Positions 8,801-21,000 of a DNA stretch of 36,354 nucleotides are shown piece after piece. Below the pieces are notes generated by a model, which saw only the letters and a program-made list of their open reading frames with translations, ran no database searches and was not told the origin of the DNA. Origin of the DNA: Chromera velia (Eukaryota > Sar > Chromeraceae); assembly GCA_018398765.1 (NCBI GenBank), contig JAHBMJ010004120.1, positions 1 to 36,354 on the forward strand, given 5' to 3'. Each line of letters begins with the position of its first letter. The first letter of the stretch is position 1. A program made the position numbers and the translations under genes.

Positions 8801-11800
8801 TGCCGCGCTTTTCTCGACCGACCCCCTGTTCGAATGATTGGCATCTTGCTGCTCATGCTCGTCTTCCTGGTCAATCCGGATCTTGTAACAGAGAGGCTCG
8901 AACTGCAAGCAAGGAAAACAAAAGAAAGAAGGGAAAAAAGAAACACATTGCTGCTCAGTCGTTCATTCATTCATTCATTCATTCATTCATTCATTCATTC
9001 AATTCATTTTTTCAACATGAAACTTTTCTTTTTCATACCCAATCCTGCTGTTCTTCCAGAGTTGGTCGACTCACGCCCTTTGTTTGCAGCGCGAAGAGCC
9101 TGAAGGCACTATCCATTGGCTGCTCAAATTTTGGCACACTAAATGAAAAGACCTGAGAAAAAAGCAGTCGAGAGTGCGAGCAGATAGAGGGCAAGTGAAG
9201 GAAAAAGAAAAACGAAGGGAAAGCAACAAGCGAGAAGAACTGTCTCTCTCTCTCTGACTGGAAGGAAGGCTAGGCTGACCAGTAGGCCCCTCTCTGTGAC
9301 ACGAATGACGTAGACGATGTCTCTTTCCTTCTCTGTGCCGATGTCGATGAATCTTTTGGACCTTGTGGCGGTGCTCTTTCTTTGGGCCAGGGAGAAGAAA
9401 GTCGACTTCCTCTGAGGACCCCCAGAGGCATTCGTAGGAGATCGCGAGATGCTCTTCCTCGTTGCCACGGAACCTCGGAGAGAAGTCATGGATCTGAACA
9501 CGATGGTTCCTTGAACCAACCCCAGAGTCTTCTTCATGGCCGCATCACCCAAACCCTTGTGAAGCTGCTCATCAAGGAGATCGGGGTCTGCAACGCTCTC
9601 ATTCTCATCTCCGTTGCCATCCAAGCTGTCGCCTTCATCCCCATCAGGGGCTGCAGGGAGATCGTCAGGGCCCTCGCCCTCCCCTGAACCTTGCCGCTCT
9701 GATGCCCCTTCCTCGCTCAGCTGGCCCCTTTCCCTGTCGTTGCTGTAGGGATTCTCCATGTCCTCCATGCTTTGGTTCGGAAGGCCGTCACTGTCCAGTA
9801 AGGACATGGAGGCCTCCACGTTGATGTTCAACTCATTCATCGCATCGTTCAAGCTCTCAGTGTCGAAGAGTTCGCCGTCTTTCGGCCTTGCGGGGAGCGC
9901 ACCTGCTTTCAAGCCTCCATCCTCTTCCTCCTCCTCCTCTGCGTAGACCTCCGCCTCTTCAATGAGGTCCTCAAGAGCTTGCAAGGCGTCCTGAGCAGCC
10001 CTGCGTTGCTTCGGATCGGTCGAGATCGTCAGAGACGTTCGGCTTTCTTCTGCAGCCTCGAGACAATCAACAGACGATCGCGCGTTGGGGGGTGCCATCG
10101 CGAGAGTGGGACGGGGGGCATCCAAAGGTCTGTCTCTGAGGGGAGACTCCATGTTGACTGCCTGCTCCTGGATTGTGGAACCTGGAACGTGGGAGGATGT
10201 GTCGTCTGTCTGTGACAGCCGCTCCATCACGTAGGCGTACTCCGTCCATTTATCCCAAGCACGATTGGCCGCTGCTGGCGACACGGTGTGCTTCAGGACT
10301 TCTTCCTCAGCCTTCAAGGCGGCAGCACTTCCTGAGGCAGAGGCAAGTTTGGGCATTTTGCGTCTGAGGAAGTTCAGGGAGTCGACAACTTCATTGTGGA
10401 AAGGGAAAACCTGCTCGCCCCCGAAGTGAAGAGCGAGGCGGACAACCACGAGAGGGCCCTCGACGTCCGAGAGGGCCCCGGCCCCTGCGTCAAGGAATGC
10501 GGGCACTGTGCCGGGGACGGTGTTTTTCAGAGATTGGGGAGCGACACGTCCGACACCACCAACAACGAGTCGGTGGATACGGGCCCATCCTGGTTTGGTA
10601 CTCCGGTCCTGTTTGAGGTATTCCCATGTCGCCGGGTCGGCCCAGTCGTATCCCTTCGGTTCCTTCTCTCCGGTCTTGTCGAGAATCCACTTGAGAGGCC
10701 CGCCGGCAGCAGCCGTCTCTGCCATGTTGACCTCGAAAGTAACCAGCTTGGGAGGAAGGAGGGTGGTCCACATGGTACCTCGGGCATCGAAGACTTCTCC
10801 GTCGTCCCTCTGGGGACTCATCATGTTCGCAAGGGGAAGCATCAGCCCCCTCCATCTGTCCTCAGTGCTACCGTCGTCAGCCTTCGGCAATGGTTTGCCG
10901 TCAACTGTCTGGAGGAGAATCGCTCTATCGGTCAGGTAACATGTGGCCTCAGAGGCATCGACGGCGGCTGTGTCTCCTTGACGGGGCTGCATCCCTCCGA
11001 GAATGTCCACAAGGAGGGAGGAGAGGGTGCGGCCGTCTCCCAACGCCCCCTCTGGTACTGTGCGTGCCGACACACCTGCAAGGCATGGCAAGGCGTTCCA
11101 CTGATCAACTCTGGAGTCCTGCACTCCGGCATTGAAGGGCATCACGATGGTGTGGAGCTTCACCGAACTTGCGTTGACGTCTATGCCCTTCCGCGCAGCA
11201 ACCTTTGCCCTCCATTTGCGCGCAATGCGCGAAGCAGCGACATGCAGCTGCTTTCTACGGAGACGAGCGTGGGTTGACACATACTGTCTGAGCTCTCCCT
11301 TCTCGATGACGTGTTTGAGCGCCGAGCCTTTGTCCATTCCCTCGTCCTCCTGCAGTTTGGTTGCCATCGATCTGATGACCTTAAGGTCTTGGAGGGTCTC
11401 CGTCTCGTGCATCGTGGACTTCTTCCCCTTCTTCTTCGATCCGCAGAACTTCTTTGCGCAGATCTTGCAAGACTCTCGGCAAGGCTTGCAGCTGCACAGA
11501 AGAAATAGGGAGAGGGGTAAAAAGCGAGGTATGCACGTGAAAACATCATCAAACTGGAGGGAGGAGATTTAGGAAGGGAAAGAAAAGTGTCTGAACGCAA
11601 AACGAAAGGACCGTCTCGCCCGTATGTATTGATCTATGCTTGCATCATCGCATTTTGGGGGGGTTGTCAACATGTCATTCTTTGATTGACGCAATGTGCT
11701 GAGGGGAGTCGCATACACGACTGTATGAATGCCTCGTATGTCACGGTTGAGTCCTGTTCTCACGATTTTTGATTCACCCGAAGTGAGCCATAGAAGAAAG

Positions 11801-14800
11801 AGTTGACAAGTGGGGACAAAACAAAAAACTGCCCCACAAAACTGACGTCAGCCACATGAAGAGCGCCTGCCAGAATGTGGGCGGCCTGCCCTGTCTGATT
11901 CTTCTGATGATCTTCTCGTTCCTCAAGTAAAGGAGGGAGAGGAACATGAAGTCGTGCTGATTCTTCCAGTCGTGACGAGCGGCTCTGCATGCACACAACA
12001 GAAGATCGAAGGGAGAAGAGGCGATGCACAGAGAGAGACACATGCAAAACGGAGCGGACTCTCACTTCTGAAATGCTAACGGGGTTTCACTTTCAAACAC
12101 AGAGACTCCCTCACATTCAGGCGCCAATTGTTTCTTTTTGTGAGAGATTGCTCTACTCCAGGGGGCTCGGGGAAAGCAGATGAAAAAAGGCATGCAGATT
12201 GAAAACGCGTACAAGAGAGCAGTGAGAAGAAGTAGGAGCACTTGGCAAAGTGCAAGAGATGCCAACCCCAAGACAACTGTGTATCAAAACTGACTGACAG
12301 GACGAGGAGGACCAGATAGAAGCCGATGAAGAATGATATGATCCAGATCACTGGGTTCTCGGGGTTCGCGTTGGCTGCTTTGTTGAAGTCACTCAGCGGT
12401 TCTTCGTTGATGTCGTTGAAGATGTCCTTCACCTCCTCCCCTGCTGAGGGGGTCTCCTCCTTCGTCTCCTCGGTTGCTGGGGGGGTGCTTTCCTGGCTGG
12501 TCCCCCCAAATTCGGTCAAGTGACTGCACCGACAATGGAGCATCGAGGCAGTGCTTCCTGTGCCCGTCTCACATCCCTCAGTCGACCAGGCGGCGGCCGT
12601 GTCGTTCCAGAACGCGCACCCGGTCTCTTGGTAGACTCCGTTGACGTATCCGGTGCTTCTGGTCATCGGAACCATAATGTCAATCTTTTCAGAGAGACCG
12701 GAGACGGGCAGCGACTGACCACATCTGTAGAGAGAGAGGTCGGAAGACTCCGATGCTGCACTGGAGGTAGTGGATGACGGCAGAACAGACCGAGGGCTCT
12801 CATCAAATTTCACGGAGGTCACCACGATCGCGGAGGACGCTGGACAGGCAACCGTTGGGGAAGAGACCCCAGAAATCGGGAGAGCTGGGAAACTTGCGGA
12901 CATTCCGGATGAAGCAGTAGCGGAACCGCTCCCTCCTGTCATGTCTGAGAGTCCGAGAGGGGAAGAGGAAATCGAAATTCCTCCAAAGGAAGCCTCCGAC
13001 GCACTCGCACCCGCTGGCTGGCTCTTGGACATTGCTACCGCAGCCAGACGTACGATGTTCGCAATTCGGCCTGCCCCATCGTTGATCTTCCCAGGAGACG
13101 TCGTCGTGTTGGTGGCCGTGTCGCCTCCCAAAGCATCGACGGTGCCTTGCTGGTTACCGTACCTGTACGCATTTTGCAACCAAATTCACGTTTTTTATTC
13201 TACGCGTGGCCGGAAGTGTCCTTCTGCACGAGTCCCACCCCAACAAAAGTGCGCCGGCTGCCTGCCCGAATCGCTCACTGTCTCCCGGACTGATCGACTG
13301 ACTAACCTTCTCGCTGAATGAGTGACTGGCTGCCTCCCTGCCTGCCTGCCTGTTTCGATGACTGACTGCCTATCTGGCAGACTGCTTGATTGCATGATTG
13401 ACTGACTGACTGACTGACTTTCCGATCGACACAATAGAGGTTGAGATGGAGGCAGCTGCAGAGAGCATGGCTGTGACTGTGGAGGCAGGAATTTCGTCGT
13501 CCGAGTTGATGGCAGCGGACATGGCACACTCCAGGACAGTAGCAGCCTGCAAGGAGGGGGGGGGGNNNNNNNNNNNNNNNNNNNNNNNNNNNNNNNNNNN
13601 NNNNNNNNNNNNNNNNNNNNNNNNNNNNNNNNNNNNNNNNNNNNNNNNNNNNNNNNNNNNNNNNNNNNNNNNNNNNNNNNNNNNNNNNNNNNNNNNNNNN
13701 NNNNNNNNNNNNNNNNNNNNNNNNNNNNNNNNNNNNNNNNNNNNNNNNNNNNNNNNNNNNNNNNNNNNNNNNNNNNNNNNNNNNNNNNNNNNNNNNNNNN
13801 NNNNNNNNNNNNNNNNNNNNNNNNNNNNNNNNNNNNNNNNNNNNNNNNNNNNNNGGGGGGGGGGGGGAGAAAAACGTGTTGCACAGCTGACATCGGATGA
13901 AGAAGCGATTCAAGCGGATTCTGATGCGAAATCACTTCTCCTTCACAGCTTCTTTGTCCACTCGGTCTCAAAGTCTTCCACAATTCATATACCTTCCGTT
14001 CAATGTTTTCTGTCTCTCCAAGTCTCTCTGCGTTCCACATCCGGCACGGCACTCTAGCTGCCCCACATGGATGCATTCTAGCACTGCAGGTTAGCTTTCT
14101 TTCCCCCCTTTTCTTCATTCTAATTTATTTGAAAGAACCGACCCTCTTTTGGATCTCCGCCTGGGCGGCCATCTTTGCCTCTGCATCCTGTGCGCCCAGG
14201 CCTGTGCCTCCCGCCTTGATTGCTCTCCCTGCAGCTGCACTGCCGATCTCGGCAAGGTCCTTCACTGCTGTGACACTCTGCAGGAGAGCAGAGGCTGAGG
14301 CGGTCTGAGTGTCCATTTGAGTGACAGCGCTCTCAAGGACGGTGAGTGCAGATTCGGAAAACTCCTGCATCTCGAGGGCCTCCGCGTCCGTGAACTCTGT
14401 CTGGGTGTCGTCACCGCTGACATCCACCAGAGAAGTGGCAGATGAGATGAAGGTCAGAAGCTGCGCGGTGTCTGAACTCTGTACAGACGTGGACTTGGTG
14501 TCGATCGTCGATTTGATGGACGCAATGGTGGGGGGATTCGCGTTGGAGACTGTGAAGACTGCTGATCTGACCTCCCCCTGACTGCCTGTGGTATCTCGTG
14601 CCATCGCAATAATCTGGAACGACGATCCGACTGTTCCCGCTCGAAGTACAATCGTCAGTCTCTGTGCTGCGGAGCCACCAGTGTACCCCTGCAACACTTG
14701 GTCCCCTTCCGTGACATCGCTGTACGTGCTCGTGGCTGCGTCCAAGGAAACCTCCTGGAGGACGAATTTGTACTCCAGAGTGTCCGTAGAGATATCGGAG

Positions 14801-14987
14801 GCCCAGCCGGACTGCTCGAGCGCAAACTCGGTCGAAAATGCCTCCCCGGATGCGGGAGAGACTGTCACGGCACCCCTGGAGGGCGGTCCGGTCACCTTCA
14901 TGAGATCAAAAGGGGCCACCGGGTTGAAGGTGTGCCAGGTGTAGTCGTCTGCAGACGCGGGTATGTTTTCACAGATATTAGCACACA

Positions 14988-15025
<38 letters not shown>

Positions 15026-18000
15026 CGCACAGATACATAGACAGAGGGAAAGATGAGTCGGACGGGGCAGCAGAAAGGCGGAGAGATAGCCCGACAGACA
15101 GTGCAGAAAAGACAGGGAAACATATAAAAGTATTCCGGCCTGACGTACCTACCTGCAGTTGAGATTGCGCTCTGCATGTCTACCGCCAAGATCATCACTT
15201 CGTCGACCAGCTCCGAGACAACTGAGGAAGGAATGACGGCTCTGTAGTAGGTGATCTCTATTTCGCTGTCGCTTTCCGGGGCTCCATAGGGTGTGTCTGT
15301 GGTTGACATCGCGATGCCTGCAGACTGCAGCTCGATTGCGCCTTCATCAATGAACACCGGGAAGCTCTCCTCATCTGCGGCCAGGAGGTTGGACAGAGAG
15401 AGGAGGTCCTTCTGGAGTTTGTAGACTTCCAGAACGGGACTGATGCTCGGCTGCATGGAGGTGGGCAGGGCGGGCAGGGTTTTCGGATACAGAATTCAGG
15501 TCGAACGAATTAATCGTTTTGCTTAATTGTACTATTTGACAGAGCTACAAAGTTGCATCGGATGGAAAAGGGGAGTTCTCGCTGCATTTTTTGAGCAGAT
15601 GTTTCGATATCAAAAGCAAAAAAAGTGCGAATTGGCATGCAGACAACAAACAGCGACAGTCTACCCTTTCACGCGCACACACAGCGGACTGACTGACTGA
15701 CTGACTGACTGACTGACTGACTGACTGACTGGCTGACTGACTGACCTTGCAAGATCCCGAGGAGGACGCAGGCGAGGCCAGAGCAATCTCGAGGGTGAGA
15801 GCAGCCTGGCTGGAGACCAGAGCTGCTGTGTAGGTCTGCCCAGACTCGATCACGGTGGAGCTTTCCGATTTGGATGCCGACACGACACTCACTGTGTAGG
15901 CGGCTGCAGAGCCGGTGTCTGTGACTGGATAGACATACAACGTCCTCGACGCTGCAGCGCTGGTCGTTGCCGCAGAGGTGACGGACATCGCGGCGTGTGT
16001 GACGGATGCAGTCGCACTGATTCCGATAATATACTCCTCGCCTACTGTCAGAGCACCGCTCGGCAGAGTGAGAGTGTAATTGGCATTTGAAACGGCTGTG
16101 GCGGCGGCGCCGGTACAGGCGGTGTCCGTGATTGTGGGTGGGACGGCGGTGCCGTTGATGGTCCTGTGGAGACATGTCCATGAGAAGACTGTGGCACCTG
16201 CTGTGAAGTATGCGGAGTAGAGGTCTGCAAGCAGGTCCTTGTTGGGGTTTGTGGACGCACCTGCACTGATGACAATCGGACAGTTGGCAGATGGTGCGGG
16301 GGGTGCGATGGCTCGGACTTCAGGAGTGAGGGGTGTGAAAGTTCCGACGTTGACTGTGAAGACAACGGTCTTGAAGGTCCCTGGGTTGTCTGTGAAATAG
16401 GCCTTTGCCGTGATTGTTGTTGCGGAATTCTCTGGCAGGATTCCTGGGGGGAGTTTCAGTGTGTTGAATGACGGTGCAAGGTCTGCTGTTTTCAGAATGG
16501 TGGTGACGTCTGTGCTGGAGGGAGAAGTCATCTGGGCGGACCAGTCCACAGAAATCGCTAGTTCTGCTGCGGTCAGAGTGCACCCAGAGACAGCCTCAGG
16601 TGTACTCACTGCCACCGCAAGGGTAATGGCCTCCGTCACTGCTGCAGAGACTGTCGTGCCTGTTGCAGGAGAAGTCGGGCGGATACCGGGAGTGATGCCG
16701 GAGGTGTCGAAAGTGACAGTCAGGGCTGCGGCACTGCTCGCGGTTCCAAATGTATTCGTTACAGTCAGAGAGAAGGCGAGGTCTGCTGCTGTGACGGAGA
16801 GACCCGAGAGATGAGATTCGACCAACAGCAGATCTTCAGCTGTGAGAGAGAAAGTCAGCTCTTCCTCATCATTCACGTCAAATATGGCGTCATCAAGTGT
16901 GTCGCCACACGCGATCGAGGCCCCGCCCGCGTTGTTGGTGCATGTGAGCGTCCAGGCCACGCTCATCGGTTCTCTTCCGGCCAGCCCCAGGCCTGTGACA
17001 GACCCGGAAATAGTCAGCGGTTGACACCTGGAAATTTCTGTCGGTCCCTTGAGAGAGAGCGTTGGAGCAAATGAAGTGACGTCAACCCCTGAGGGGAACT
17101 CGACCTCCATTCCGACAGAGCCGCTTCCTGTGTATTTGACCCCATAGATCGAGGGGGGCACGTCCGCGTGAGCGTCTCTTCTCTGTAGTAATCCGCCTCC
17201 CATTCTGACGGCATCTCCAGGAAGGAGAAGTCGATCAGGCAATTCAGGTTCTTCTCCAAGAGTCACGATCAGACGACGGGTAGAGGCCCACCTACACACC
17301 GAGTTCTCTCCCAGACTGGTGAGGGTGGTGTCGTCAAAGAGACCAGACACAGTACTGCAGGGACCTTCAGCTGACACGGCGGTGACTGCCGCGATTTGTG
17401 CTGCTGTGGAGAGGGACATGTCAACAGTCGTGAAGGGAACCTGATGCACTGCAATCTCAGTGTCAAAGACAAGCTCAACCTCCTTCAGGGCAGTGGTTAG
17501 GAAAGCCGCAGAACGAAGTTGAGGGGCCGAGACGGTCTTACACGCGTACGTGGAAGCAAAAGTACTCGGGTCAAGGTTCGCATCTGTTTTTGATGCTGCT
17601 GTCAGATACGTCTGCATCGTGTATGGACATCCTATGCGGGCGGTGACGGTAGTGGAAGAAGATGAGCACTGCTCGGCGCACTGCACAAGAGAGCTGAGGG
17701 CGGCGTTCGGACCCGAGCTGTCGCAAATCGAGGCGCCGTCAGGTAGAGGGTCCCCACGGGAGGCGGCGCAAAGACGTGTGCAATTTGATGTTGTTCCAGA
17801 GCCCCAGGCATCGCAAGACCAGCCTTTCTCTATCTGACAGAGGGCCGAACACCCGTCTCCGTTGGCGTTATTGCCGTCTTCACATGCCTCAGTGGATGCC
17901 CAGATGCCGTCTCCACATGCCGGGATGTTGCAGGACTTCCCGCGGCCCTTTGTCTGGATGGTCTGGTAGTTGGAATCGAAGTACCCATCCTCCTCCTTGC

Positions 18001-21000
18001 ACGCACAAGAAAACCCCGTGACGGTGTCAATGCAGATCGCATTCGTGTCACAGTCGTCGGTATTCGCTGTGCATTCGTCGGTCCCTGCAGAAAGATGAGT
18101 TTTTGTTTTCACTGTGAAATGTACGTGAAGATCGTTCATGCCTTTTTCATTTCTATCTGCGTCAGGGTCGTTCTGCAGTTTACACAAGCAGGCCTTTTCA
18201 CGCAGATGACGTTCCTTCGGTGAAGCTGTATTTTCTTTCTTTCTTTCGATGCTTGCTTGTTAGTTTGGGCCAGATCGTGCAGAAATTTTGTCTGATGGAA
18301 ATGGGGGAGGCAAGATTCATCCAACTCTTTCTTTGATGCATGGCTGCATGGTTTGGACGCACCTCCCGGACACGCAGGGCGAGTCGAAGGAATTGCATAG
18401 AAGGCGTTGGACTTGAGAGGCAGGGAAGTGTCGGCAGAGTTCAGGTCGTCCGCCCCCGTGCAAGTCAGGGTCACCGAATGGGAGGAGCAATTGTACGTCA
18501 CAGCTGAGGTGGATGCCAGGGCTCCTCCATCCGCAGGCTCGGACCCTGGGTTCTCTCTGGCGATTCCGGGACCCAGAATGGCGTCTGGGGAGACGGCGAA
18601 AACGTTCGAGAAGTCACTTGTGGATGTCTGTGTGCACAGAAGATCAGGTGCAGTCGCGTCGATGCACTTGCAGTTGTCGTTGTCGGGGAGGTTCGCAAAT
18701 CTGTGCACGAAGACGTCAGCGCAGGCAGAGTCAGCAGCCACCAGCGTAGCACATCCGGCAGCTGTGACTGCGTTTGCTCCCTTTGCTGAAGGTGTTCTCA
18801 GGGTCGTCTCGCACTTCGACTTCGCATTCATCAACACTGGGTTGTCTCGAGCGCACGTTGCCTCTGCATTCAACAATGAAATCAATGCACATACACGCTC
18901 GAGCGTAAACAACGAAGGAAGAAGAGGACGGGAAGCAACGTAGGAGGAAAGAAACGGCTTTTCGGTCCAATTTGATTTTTCCTTCCAAGGGGGTATCACG
19001 CTCGATTCCGCAACGAGGGAGAATAATGACGGGCGCACAATGAACAGACAGACAGACAGACAGACAGACAGAGAGGCAGGCAGGGAGGCAGGCAGGCAGG
19101 GAGGCCGGAAGACACAGAGAATGCCCGAAGAGAGCGAGTTCGACAGTAGACTGACGGGAGACTGAAGGGAAGGTGACAGAGAGTTGCAGATCTGTTCCGG
19201 AGATCCCGCACTGCACTGTCACAAGGGTAGACGCCGCAAGGGGCTCTGCAGTAAATGAGTACCCTGCTGAGGGGGCCACCTTCAGATTCGTCGACTTGCC
19301 GTATGCGAGGACCTTGCTTGACGGAGAGAAACCGAGAACATCCACATTGGTCGGGGTTGAGGACATTGGCGTGTTCAGCGTACAGTTCCGCACTGCACTC
19401 AGGCAAGCAACATCCATCACGCGCATTGCGGGAAAAGGATCACTCTTAGTCCGAGGAGAACAAAAAGCGAAGCTGCTTGGAAAGGATCAGAGGACACAAG
19501 AGGATTTTCCATCAGGCGACCTTTGAAAAGCGTTCTCCTTCTTTTCTGACTGCATATTTGTTTGGTTTTCTTCATTCCTGCCGATTGAAGAATGAATGCA
19601 TGCGCAGGAAAAGGAAGGTTGCACGGTCAATTTTATCACTCTCTCGGCCATTCTGACCGTTGCAGACAGGGTAGATGTGCGATGCGGGTTGGAAGATGAA
19701 GTCTGTGTCCGACAGCGACCCTGCTCTGCTGCCACAGGTCCAAGTGGCAGAGGTATTCGAGGCCGCACTGTTCTGGAGTCGGTACCCGGTGTTGCACGCG
19801 TAGTGGACGCTGAGGGTGTCCCCAGGGAGGGCAGAGGCGGTCCAGTTGGCGTCGCTGTAAATCGCCAGGTTGGGCATGAAGGAGGTCGTCTCCGTGAGCT
19901 CGCAGGTGTCCTCTGCAGATTTCAGAAAGGAAAAGCCGGTCGAATGAGCGAGTTCATAGGAAACAGTAAGACATGAAGACCAAACGAGACAGTCCTTTCC
20001 ATTTGCGACAGAAGACAATGGAGAAGTGCGTGAATTCACTGTCAAGTAACGAGGGTTTGCGGGACTGCCAACTGACTTGCGGCACAAGCGGGTCCGCTCA
20101 ACTGGAAGTAGTTGTTCCCACTCAGAGTCATGCAGCTTGCAGTGCGGGTCAGAGTGGTGGCTGTAAGATCCGATCCCGTGAATTCATACCCAGTCTGGCA
20201 TTTGAAGGTGATTGCTGCCGTCGTGGAGGAGTCTGACAGAGCCCCGCTGACGTAAGTCCCTCTCGGGGCCGCGGCCGAAAGAGTGGAGGCTGAGGTGAAC
20301 GTTCGGGCCCCAGAGGAGAATGAAGATGTGCACGTGTCCGCATTCACACACGAGCAAGCGAAACCCGGAGCGCATGAAATCAGCTCTTTGCCGGCACAGT
20401 TGCCGCTGCTGGTCATGTCGGCTGCTGCGAGAGCGCTAGCCAGAGTCAGCCCGCTTCCCAGGCTGACGGAGTCACTACCGGTTGCTGTGCAGACTTCATT
20501 AACGGACACGAGAACTGGGTCCGCGGTCAGGCAGGAAGGTGCCGCAGCTGCAACCATGGACAGAAGGAGACAACGTGAAATTGACGCTTTCCAAATTGAC
20601 GCTAATTCCACAGAAAAAAGGACGCGAAAGCACAAGGGAAGAGGACCAGTAGTGAGGCAAATGATTCGATTTCGGAGTTGAGAATAGATTTATCATTTCA
20701 GACCCTTCTGCCCCCGACCTACCCAGGCAAACGTATCCATCTCCAGTGAACCCAGGGTTGCACACGCACGAGTAGCCTCCGTTGGTGTTCGCGCAGGTTG
20801 CATCGGAAGCGCACGGAGACGAAGCGCACTCGTCCACATCTGCAAAGGCGACAAAAAAACTGTTTGTTTGTTGATGACAAAGTGTCTGGCGATGGGGAAC
20901 TTGGAAGGACTCAAAAGCCGATTGTCGAATGGACGATGCTTCAGCTAACAGAACTGAATAGAATACCACCACTCCTCCTTCTATCACCTGGATCGTGAAG

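Noticed and set aside
10396-11277. A 293-residue open frame on the + strand
   Set aside because: It is antisense to exon 33 of the giant gene, whose frame has domain-like composition and splice-consistent ends. The + frame is rich in Arg/Gly/Val without motifs.
12060-12298. Extension of exon 31 beyond the first membrane span
   Set aside because: The frame stays open, but the donor GTCAGTCA at 12298 gives the phase 2 end required by exon 32, and the extension has intron-like composition.
14974-15152. Continuation of the exon 28 frame through the CA/GA repeat as coding
   Set aside because: The frame is open only because the repeat lacks stops. A GTAGGTAC donor and GTCTGCAG acceptor remove it in the right phase.
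15687-15744. Regularly spaced repeat that could suggest a CRISPR array
   Set aside because: There are no spacers; it is a plain tetranucleotide microsatellite in an intron of a eukaryotic gene.
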